Positions 32,267 to 40,887 of a stretch of 64,000 bases of DNA are shown in pieces. The DNA is from Marsupella aquatica (Eukaryota; Marchantiophyta): the NCBI GenBank assembly GCA_973895155.1, contig OZ316894.1:13144001-13208000 (forward strand). The letters run 5' to 3'. How positions within the stretch are numbered: the stretch's first letter is position 1; each line of letters begins with the position of its first letter. Made by a program: the position numbers and the translations under genes. The notes below the pieces were generated by a model that was given only the letters and a program-made list of their open reading frames with translations, did no database searches and was not told where the DNA came from.

Positions 32267-33292
32267 AGTATTCCGATTGAGGGAGGAAAACGGTCATAAC
32301 GGTAACATTTAACGGTAACTTGTGAGTTCCGTGTGTGTTACGCTTCTTCTACCACTTGATTTAGCTAATTAAGTTCTCCGCATACATACGTTGGAATCCG
32401 CCAAACTTACGAGCTTCTGGCTTTAATCGAAGAGTTCCGCTGAACTCGACCCTCCTTCTAGAATATATTACACGTTGAGATTTGATTAGAGTTCCATAAT
32501 TTCATTGTACGATAGTTCGTACGCTTCTGGAAGGAAGACGATGGAGGTATTCCCCTCTTCATCTAGAGGGTATAGTGCTGTTCCTGACCAAGAGCGAGCT
32601 TATTCTGAATCCTCGCAGTCTTTGTTTATCCGTTCAGTTTATACACGTCGTGTAACTCGTTCCACAAAGTTGCTGCCTCCTACTTCTGTTAGCGTTGTTT
32701 TGGTTCCTAAATCTCTGCGTAGAAAGATGGAGAACCTCGACACGATTGCGATCCAAGATGTTTCGGACTGCGCACTCGCGGAGACTGATCTCATCTCAAA
32801 ACATGTCATGTGTTTTGGAAAGGATTCTCGTGGATTCGACAAGGAGCCGCCTCGAATCCCTCTATGCCGATTGGTTCACATGGAGGTGGTTCGTACTTTG
32901 CAGAAAGATAGCTCTTCCATCGAGAAGCTGAAAGACTCGTTTTGAAGTATGGGTTACAATTCATCCATAGGAATGCATTTCTATGTGCAGCCAACGGATG
33001 AGAATGGAATTGTTCAGACCTGTACCCAGGAAATTTGTGAGTCATGGGATCCAATTTGGCAATTGGAGAACGAGAAGTTTGAGGCTGAATGCGAGGCCGA
33101 TCCAGATTTTCTCGTGCTGAAGGATAAGATGTTCTCTGTCTTCGATGGAAATCACAGGCTGTACTCATGGACGCTTGTTATCGAGGAGAACCCTGACAAT
33201 CCAAAATACCATCCTCGAGTGCTCTGCACAATATTTAAGGGAGACAAGGGATCTCTTATTGAAATTGAGGCAGCTATGCACACCATGAATCA

Positions 33293-33414
33293 GTAAGTTC
33301 TCGTTCTTTTCCGATACCTTCTTTGAATCTTGCGAGTGTTCTATTTAAGAGTGCTTGGCGTTGGTTATACATAAATTGTACTTCGAGTCTAACTCGCTGC
33401 ATCTCTTCGTGTAG
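33293..33414 (+). other. Intron 1 of the ParB-like cargo gene
   Basis: Donor CA|GTAAGT and acceptor TTCGTGTAG|G. Removing 122 bp joins ..MNQ to LGQAIVEPSWILD in frame and avoids the TAA formed by the unspliced donor. This supports a eukaryotic, spliced gene. Confidence 0.8.
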
Positions 33415-34726
33415 GCTTGGCCAAGCCATTGTTGAGCCATCCTGGATTCTTGATGCAGATAGAATCAAACAAATTCTGGCACATGACCTTGAGTATTACA
33501 GTAAACTGATTGACCCGGCTAATTTCAAGAAGTTTGAGAGCATTCGGCTAAAGACTCGGAAGGGGTCATGGTATACAAAGAAGATGCCATAGGAAGCTCT
33601 TGTTTACATTCTATGTGAGAATAAGATTAAGTCCTATTCTCACCAATTCAAGCTTGACATGGAGGCAGCCGAGGCTCAAGGGAGTCCCTGGTCGGTGGAC
33701 GAGATTTCCAAATGCCATGCAGCCATGATGAAGGATGCAACCAAAGACTGGGCAGTGAAGTCCTCAAAAATTACGCCCTTGTTAAGTCATGAATTTGAAG
33801 ATTTTCTTATTACATGTGCAGAAATGAATGCTGTCACAGAGAGAAACAAGAGAGAGAAGAAGCCTGACGCCGTCGTATGTACAATGGACCGCGCCCGATT
33901 GTTCACTGCTATTTCTGCCCTAGACCCAAAGTTGCGAAGCACCCTACTTGTGGCACATTGCAATCCTGAGCTGCGGAGATAGTTTTTCCACCCAGCAAGT
34001 GTTAACAACGACCCAGTCAAACAATGGTGTCATACTTGGATCACTTGGAATAGTGTAGAGGGAATTACTGTCGGCATGTTACATTCATGTCTGCGTGAAG
34101 TAGAGCAGATGATGCCCGCGACTAGATTAGAAGAGTGGAATTGTGGTTCGTTTGATGATCTCGTTCAGTTTGTTACAAATGAATTCAAGAGATATGGTGA
34201 TTCTGTGAAGAGTAAGTTCTTTCACACTATGTGGCCTTCAAAGTATCCAGACAAAGAAGACTACACCCAGAAAAACCAGAAGCGGGCTAAAAGGTATCTT
34301 TACAGGTTCTACATGCACATGAAGGTAACCAAACCTGATTACTTCTGGGCATATCCTGCAGCTTTCATGAAGTGGATTACAATAAGTGAGGATGACGCCA
34401 TAGCTGATTTGTACTCCATGTACCCAGCGGAGGGCATATTTCCTTCGAGACCTATGACAGAATGGGAGAGAACTCATTGCCCCTGGTATCTAGATACAGA
34501 TAGATGGGATTCTCCTTTTGATCAAAGGGAGAAAGATGCATTCCATAAGCTTTCAAAGTCCCACATACCACCAAAAATTAGATAGACGATGTAGACAAGT
34601 TTGCCACAGACTTGCAAAGTATCTGTGAAACGACTATTGTTCATGTGGACCGAAGTCGAAAACCTCAAGCGAAAGCAAAAGCGGAGTTAGCAGCACCAAG
34701 CGAGTCAACAAAATCTGGGAGGAAAA

Positions 34727-34917
34727 GTGAGTATAATGTTCCGTGGTTTGGCCAGCGCCTGGTGTTGACTAGAACTGTCATGCGAATTCAAATTTCTTTA
34801 TAGATTCTTAGGCCTTTTGTTGAAACCTAAGTGATTTGCATTTGGTTAGCGCCTGGCGCTAGCTTGTTTGAATAATCGGGATTTACTTGTTCTAACTAGG
34901 ACCTATTGGTAATTTAG
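34727..34917 (+). other. Intron 2 of the cargo gene, containing a palindrome pair
   Basis: Donor AAAA|GTGAGT and acceptor AATTTAG|GA, 191 bp, in-frame after removal (..GRK|RGRKSNT..). It holds palindromes P9 and P10, so the motif is present in transcribed sequence. Confidence 0.7.
34754..34860. repeat. Palindrome pair P9/P10 inside an intron
   Basis: AGCGCCTGGTGTT (34754-34766) and perfect AGCGCCTGGCGCT (34848-34860), 94 bp apart; P10 extends to TTAGCGCC..GGCGCTAGC. Confidence 0.85.
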
Positions 34918-36737
34918 GAGGGAGGAAGTCTAATACAGCGGGAATAGGAGATACTAAAGTGGATGCTACACCTGAAGTTTCTGAGGCAAACACTGGAGCT
35001 CGATCGGACCCCATTACTCCTGTCGACAAGGGGAAGGTAATAGTTCCGGTCGACGCCACAAGTACCAGGAAGAAACGAAAGAGAATATCGAAGGTGGACC
35101 TTCTTCAAGGGAGAGTGTTGCAGCATCTGGTGTCCAACGTGAAGTTGGAAACTTCAAAACTAGAGTGTCTCATCATGCCATGGTTGAGACAAGCATATCC
35201 GAATTTTTTGACTCGACTTTCAACAAGGGGGAAAAACCTGAATGGGTTAGTAATGTGGAGAAGTGGGGGAAGGATCTCGTCAAGTCAGGATATAAAGAGA
35301 AGGGTGTTGTGCGGGGAGGAAAAGAAAGATCGTTTGGAGTGGATGCGGGTTTCATTTACCTACCGACCGGGTTCAAACCAACGATCATAGATAAGAAGGT
35401 TCCTAAATGGAACACTCCAGATCACTCCATGGCTAGATCTTTTTTCAATTCCATGGATCCATTTCTATCAGATGATGGATTCCTTGCAATTCTACACAAT
35501 GGGGAGTATGATCCCATGTCTCAAGTCATTGCTGCCTGTCAGGAATTGAGAAAATTTCAGTGCATATGCACGCATAATGTTGTAATGTCTGTCCCCATGT
35601 ACACGGCAAAGACAGACCGTCAGGTAATTATGTACTCTTAACTATGTCGCATTTTGAAACATAACTCGTTTAACCTGGAGTTGCCAACTGACACTTGGGA
35701 TTGCTTTCCACAGATGTTTACCCTCAGGCTGGACATATTTGGTCGAATTAATGGGAAATGCAAAATTCCCAAAGACCCTAAATTCCGTCCACTCTCCATC
35801 AGTGAGGACCCCTCGGTCACCAATTTGATCGGACTCCCTTCTCTCAAATCCGATCCATTCCTGCAAATGGAATTTTCTGGAAATGCTCGCCTGTCTGTTG
35901 GGTTTATGCAATCTGTCATTGAGCTTGTCACTCGACCTCGTGATATTTTTATGGATTGGACCGCTGGGGCTGGAAGCTCCTTCATTGCTGGAGACTTCTC
36001 CGGGAGGTTTGTGCTCGGGATAGAACATAGAAAATAATTTATTGAAACCACTTCAAAGGTTTTCATGGATTTGTTGTCTCCCAAAGAGATTGCGGTTTTG
36101 CCTCCACCTGTTCCTATTGCCGACAGAAAGAAGCGAGATAAGCTTCGGTCAGTACTCAATTTTGATTCTGATGATGAGTCCAGTGAAGGTGGAGGTGGAG
36201 AGGAACAAGGTACAGGGGACTCAGAGGAGGAAAAGGAAGAACCTCATGGATCTCCAGATGAAACCGATAGTGATGACTCTTCCGAGTAATGTTCATAAAC
36301 TCGTAAGCTTCTTTCTCCATTCCAGTCAATTTATAACATTTATGTGTTGTTTTGGAGAAAGGCACCTAACTTTCTGGATTTTGTTTGATCAGGTCAGAGT
36401 GGAATGCGAGGAGACGTTTCAAACTGCGAAGGAGGGTTGGTAGACACAACATAGAAACACCAGAAAAACCTTTTGTTCTTCCCTCCTATGCAGAGAAAGC
36501 CGCAAGGAAAGCCGAGAGTACAAGGACGCTTTGCTGGGAAAACAAAGGTCTTCGGTTACGAAGGGGTGTTGACAGGAAGTTCATTAAACATCCTTATGTT
36601 GATGACTTCTCCCGCAACCAGTACGTAGATGATGAGGCTGTGTCCACGGACAAATCCGAGAGTTCAGATTCTGGTTCCGAATCAGAATCTGCAGAATTGT
36701 GACACGTATTGAGGAATTTAGGGAGAAATTTTTTACC

Positions 36738-36834
36738 AGCGCCTGGCGCTAGTACCAACTTGTATTCAAATCCTCTCATTGAGTCCTAATCAATTAATGT
36801 CTGATTCCTTGTGTTTTTACAAGCGCCAGGCGCT
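36738..36834. repeat. Palindrome pair P11/P12 after the cargo gene
   Basis: Perfect AGCGCCTGGCGCT (36738-36750) and perfect AGCGCCAGGCGCT (36822-36834), 84 bp apart, starting 36 bp after the cargo gene stop. Confidence 0.9.
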
Positions 36835-37035
36835 CGCCAAATGGTGATTCATAAAGTGAATATTTCCAGCTCTTATGTGTGTAACACGGCCGTTTGGTCT
36901 TTGTTGTGTCCTACCAACGGTCATCAGAATGAGACAAATAGTAGTCAATACATAGTATAATATACGTTTTGGATACCAACGGCCATTTCATTTAGGTCCG
37001 TTAGTTTTCCAAAGAAACCCACATCAGCTGTATTC

Positions 37036-37185
37036 GGATGACATTTTCGGATCTCTTGGATGACATTCGGATCTCTTGTTGACAGCTTTTTCGCACGACA
37101 TTTTAGGATCTCTTGTTGACGGCATCTCTCTCGGATGACATTTTAGGATCTCTTTTTGACAACAGTTTTCAAGGACGACACTTAT
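37036..37185. repeat. Short diverged tandem repeats upstream of the orphan ORF
   Basis: Units of about 40 bp containing GACATTTTAGGATCTCTTGTTGAC or close variants, three to four copies, followed by shorter GGACGACA words. The position upstream of the 37402 ORF suggests a promoter-type repeat, but no function is shown. Confidence 0.65.
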
Positions 37186-37401
37186 CGTGGACGACAAGTT
37201 TTCGGACAGGCGACTGTTTTGGGACCGACGCCCGTTTGCGGCCCCTTTTCGGGAGATACATTTCGGGTATTTCGTGGGAGACTTTCCTCCCGGATGAGAT
37301 CTTTCTGACCCACGACCATTTTCGGACCTTTGAGGGCCTTTTGCGGGCAGTTTTCGCATTTTTCCGGAGGGGAAGTTGCCACTAGATTGGATTTATTAAA
37401 C

Positions 37402-37863
37402 ATGGAGAGAAACGGTGAGCTCATGGATTGGGAGGCAGCGTTCCTCCCTTCTCATGTGCGTCCGGAAGAGAGCCACTTCAGTTCTTTTGAGTCACGGATG
37501 GAGACTAAGGATACTAAAACCTCTACTTTCCGGAACCGTCACGCTCTACCATATGATGAGGCTATTCATCCTAGAGAAAAGAACATCCCATGGATCGTCG
37601 ATTCTCCTCCGCTCCCATTCGCAAGCAGGTTCTCGTCTCATCAGGCTGTTCCTGTTGATGGTGGACTGCCAATCGATAGGAGAGTTCAAGAAATGTTTGG
37701 GCGAGTTGACTTTAAGGATAGTAACATTCCCAATGAAGGTTATACGAGGGCAGTGCGTCGGGGTCCTTCTGAGAGATACATTCAATTGCGTGGTCTTGGA
37801 TTCAAGAAAAATTGGAGGAGAGAAGCGGCAGGAGTGGAGGATGATTGCAACTTTGAAAGCTAG
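37402..37863 (+). CDS. MULE A orphan cargo ORF (153 codons, function unknown)
   Basis: ATG 37402 (MERNGELMDWEAAFLP) to TAG 37861-37863, no internal stops. No family is recognised. The protein is charged, Pro/Arg-containing, with no membrane segment, signal peptide or clear motif (PPLPFASRFSSHQAV, GLPIDRRVQEMFGRVDF). It is the last plus-strand ORF of MULE A, bracketed by palindrome pairs P11/P12 and P13/P14. It may be a separate small gene or an exon of a longer one. Intactness in a decayed element and the ORF-in-a-palindrome-bracket layout make it worth noting. Confidence 0.45.
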   Translation: MERNGELMDWEAAFLPSHVRPEESHFSSFESRMETKDTKTSTFRNRHALPYDEAIHPREKNIPWIVDSPPLPFASRFSSHQAVPVDGGLPIDRRVQEMFGRVDFKDSNIPNEGYTRAVRRGPSERYIQLRGLGFKKNWRREAAGVEDDCNFES

Positions 37864-37943
37864 ATGCAATCACTTAGTGCTTGTTCCTCCAGTTTTTCAC
37901 GAAGAATGGCATCGCATTGTTCAGTTTGGTGATCACTTTAAGC

Positions 37944-38080
37944 TAGCACCGAGCGTTGCTTAAGCTCTTTCGATGTTTCGGGATGGAGTCGCCCTCGGCT
38001 TAGTTGTTAGGGTTTTTCCCGGATGTTGTCTTTAGGAATTCCATAGTTTTTCCTGAAGTTGTTGGCTAGCGCCCAACGCT
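37944..38080. repeat. Palindrome pair P13/P14 near the right end of MULE A
   Basis: Degenerate AGCACCGAGCGTT (37944-37956) and AGCGCCCAACGCT (38068-38080), 124 bp apart. Each keeps most of the motif; the differences are mainly transitions. Confidence 0.7.
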
Positions 38081-38527
38081 GCTTTTGTTTTACTGGAAAT
38101 CCTCAGCCGGGGTCGATCGTGGCTTCTGTATATCAGATTTCTAGGCATGCAGGTTTTAACTTATATGTGCGTTTTTTGGACCTATGCCGAACGCGTTATG
38201 TACTTTGCGATTATATATGGCAGTTTTATTTTTCCCCTGCGCATTTTGACATATATTGGTCTCGGATTTTGTTTATCTCAATTGTGAGACGGTTTTATTT
38301 GTTGTAAATTACATGATTCCGTCTAGTCCAATTTCCTTTCACGCAAATTTGATCGTATTGATTTCTATACCAGTAGTTTGAAACGCATGTTTCGTCCACT
38401 TTTTTCATGATCACTATTCACTGCTACCCAAACACTGTTCATTGGTAACAGTTTCTTCTAGCTGATAACAGTAATTGTTTGCTGTTACTGTTACTGTTAT
38501 CTGTTTGTTGTCGTTTGTAAATTCCCC
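38081..38527. other. Right terminal region of MULE A
   Basis: AT-rich, no gene. The last 90 bases carry runs of (T)AACAG/CTGTT words (CTGTTACTGTTACTGTTATCTG), the inverse counterpart of the AAAACAG runs at the left end, then TTTGTAAATTCCCC at the terminus. Confidence 0.65.
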
Positions 38528-38536
38528 GCTTTCACA
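38528..38536. repeat. MULE A target-site duplication, right copy
   Basis: GCTTTCACA, identical to 21217-21225. Confidence 0.92.
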
Positions 38537-38983
38537 GCTCCCAACATTCCTTGCAACAACGGGCGTGGGCCCAGGGCTGTGCACAGCCCCCCGCCATGGC
38601 TGATCTGGTAGTGCTTCTTGTGGGTTCGATGAATTGCCTATTTCAAGCACCATTTGGTCTGCCCAGCTCTGTTGCTCTGCAAGACCAACCGTAGCTCGTG
38701 CCCCTGCATTCCAATTGAGTTCCCGCGCTCCATTTGCGCCTTGCATAGGCACGTCCCTACTTATTCGGGCATCTTGAGCGAAGAATCGATCCCTCAGATT
38801 CCCATTCTCCTTGCACAACCTTCTGTGGCCACCGTCGTCCTCATTTTTGTCACTGCCCCCGGTCCTTGCTTCTTCCATTAGCGAGTCGCCAGCCAAATCA
38901 CCAAATGCAATCCAAGGTTCCGCCGTGCGCCGACCCCTGAGCCGTGCAAGAGGCTCCACCGGTCCATAGTATTCCTCCGCCAT
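38537..38983 (-). CDS. LINE ORF1, N-terminal 149 codons
   Basis: ATG at 38983 (MAEEYYGPVEPLARL) reading left to the MULE A junction, ending ..NVGSCES, which continues in phase at 21216 as PVPCMRQEGE. No stops. The segment is low-complexity and charged, as usual for the N-terminus of plant LINE ORF1 ahead of the DUF4283-like domain. It shows that the LINE was already in place when MULE A inserted. The last few codons of the longer open frame (to 38414) are MULE sequence. Confidence 0.8.
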
Positions 38984-40784
38984 CTTCCTCCCTACCTTTT
39001 TTCACTACCTTAAAGAATTTTTCCCCTCGGTACCTTCATCCAACATGTGAGACCGCAATGCTTACCTGCCACTTATCCACCACTGTTGCTCGCGAACTCG
39101 ATTCTAGCCCGCCGCGGCCTCCAGTTCTTCACAGCACATGGGGCATCTCAACATTGTTCAACTATGGGGTGTCTAAGCACAATTGTAGCGAAGCACCCAT
39201 ACGAGTAGTCCACGGGGATCCTATCAAGACACCACACAACACTCCACCCTCGTCCTTCTGAATCAGTCAATGTTCTCGACTTCTTCTCTAATGTTGATCT
39301 CTTCAGAAATAGTATTCAACCACCCAAGTTGTATCCTGATTCAGTCACGCATTGTAGCTCTGCATCGACTGGAACTTCACTCAATCGCAGACGCGATTGT
39401 ATCACAAGTGCCTTGTATCACCTCCTTCAGACCGGTGCATAGTACATAAGGTGTGCCTCCTTATCAAGACCCCACCAGCACTTATAACAATTTGAATCCC
39501 TCCAGGAAGCTCCCCGTCTCACTTCCCAGTGCTAAACTCTCCGGAATCTGTCACCCGCACATATTGCACTAATCCACCCTAAGACCTAAACCTTCAATGA
39601 CGGGTTCCCAGATGTGGAGAGATTGAGAAAGAACAAAAAATGCTTCATTCAATAGCGGTGTCTCACTCATTCCGATTTGGGCCCCCTCGAAACACAAAGC
39701 TCGCACACGAATCAAGCTTGGACGGGTCCAACAGTTCAAGAATAAGCACAAGTCAAGTCCGCATGTGCGCCTGCCAAGCTTCTCACTTTAGTCGCTCAAC
39801 TCGCAAAACAAGTTCAGTGAGTCACTCTATTAGTACCTATACCAATATCTTAGTTTGATTATCTGGTTTGTAATCCCGTTTGTAATAATCTCTCCAATGT
39901 AGAGTGCATGCTTGGTGCAAGTAGTGCCCATGCTTGTGGGGATGTTGCCACTGCCCACTGTGGTGCGTCCCATGGCTCCCTAAACCCAAGAAACCCCCTT
40001 GCACAAGCCGATTCTCGCAGGTTTTGCCCTTGGCCAGGTCGGTTTTGCAGCTTAGCGGCATGGGACGCTGCTAACCTCCTTCTACTAACATTTTACACAT
40101 ATATACTGGACAGATCCTTCATCGGGTCATGAGATACGTAGCCGGCCTCTTCTATGTCTTCCCTTGGTCTCCTCTCTTGGTCTTCCTTTAGGTATGTTTG
40201 GATTCCGCCGCCAGAATGATCCCCAACTTGCTTGGGTAAGCCGCTAAGACCTCTCTCAGCTTGACACATCCAACTCTTACTACCTTGCTTACTCCCTTCT
40301 CTTGGTTGATGTGGGCAATCTTCAAACAAGTTAATGCGACACACAAATAGCAAAATGACTCCTTCTGACTGAGTTATACCATGCACTTGCCATACAAATA
40401 GTACTTCTCATACACAAGATCTGCAAACTAAGCCGTGAGGCCAACTCTATTCATCTCTTAGGCATGAGGAAATGTGAATATACACAAGGGTCATAATATA
40501 ACTAACCAAAAGCTTCTTTTACTACCTGATCCCAGCCCTGCTGGTGCACTAAAAACTTGCTAAAGAAGAAGGCCCTGAACTCCCCGCAGCCTAGGTACTT
40601 ATCCTGGTAGTGGATCCGCCTAATTCTTTGCAGCATAAGCCTAATCTACCTAACTATAATCTATCTATGTACAGCGAGGCAGGAGCACAAGTGTTGCTCT
40701 TACCAATGGATCCGCAATCCCACTAATCTAAGTGTCAGGGCCGCCTCCTGGTCGATCCTAATTCTAAACTTGGAGATCTAAGCC
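38984..40784. other. Unassigned region: LINE 5' leader and flanking repeats
   Basis: No supported gene over 1.8 kb. The first part is probably LINE 5' untranslated sequence (minus strand). The rest is C/A-rich with many stops in all frames and no recognised domain. It ends at the left target duplication of type A copy 2 (40785-40789). Confidence 0.35.
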
Positions 40785-40789
40785 CACCC
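40785..40789. repeat. Type A copy 2 target-site duplication, left copy
   Basis: CACCC, matched by CACCC at 49600-49604 immediately outside the shared type A terminus. Confidence 0.65.
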
Positions 40790-40887
40790 TGCCCACTCAC
40801 GCCTCCTCCCTCCACGTCCGCCCTCCTTAAAAGGAGCGGCCCTCCACCACTGTCATGGTAGCGGTGGCTGATCCTCAATGGACGCCC

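Larger units (their letters stand above)
32541..36702 (+). pseudogene. Spliced cargo gene: ParB-like domain plus N6/N4 DNA-methyltransferase-like domain, damaged
   Basis: Start at ATG 32541 (MEVFPSS). Proposed introns with GT..AG ends and matching phase: 33293-33414, 34727-34917, 35624-35713, 36286-36392. Exon 1 contains DGNHRLYSW (33144-33170), the core signature of ParB-like/sulfiredoxin-fold domains. The middle exons are helical with a Lys/Arg-rich run (RKKRKRISK). The 3' half has a beta-class methyltransferase-like end: NARLSVGFMQSVIELV, DWTAGAGSSF (35954-35983, like the SAM-binding D-x-F-x-G-x-G motif) and GRFVLGIEHR. The expected upstream D/NPPY motif is not seen; YLPTGF (about 35350) occupies a similar place. 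The C-terminus is acidic and Ser-rich. Stops at 32943 (TGA), 33590 (TAG), 33980 (TAG) and 36035 (TAA), and shifts near 34575 and 35100, break it. Likely role: sequence-specific DNA binding or marking (inference). Confidence 0.62.
21226..38527. mobile_element. MULE A: 17.3-kb Mutator-like element carrying ParB/methylase-like cargo
   Basis: Bounded by a perfect 9-bp duplication inside LINE ORF1. Left end GGGTATGATAGCCATGATAG then AAAACAG repeats; the reverse complement of the right end is GGGGAATTTACAAACGACAA then CAAACAGATAACAG, an imperfect terminal inverted repeat. The same end pattern recurs in MULE B and MULE C. Without the nested copia (5872 bp plus a 5-bp duplication) it is about 11.4 kb. 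Contents: a transposase gene on the minus strand (22.2-25.7 kb); a divergent spliced ParB-like/methyltransferase-like gene (32.5-36.7 kb); an orphan ORF (37.4-37.9 kb); and 14 palindromic motifs between and within genes. Premature stops in both main genes imply this copy is no longer autonomous. Confidence 0.87.
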
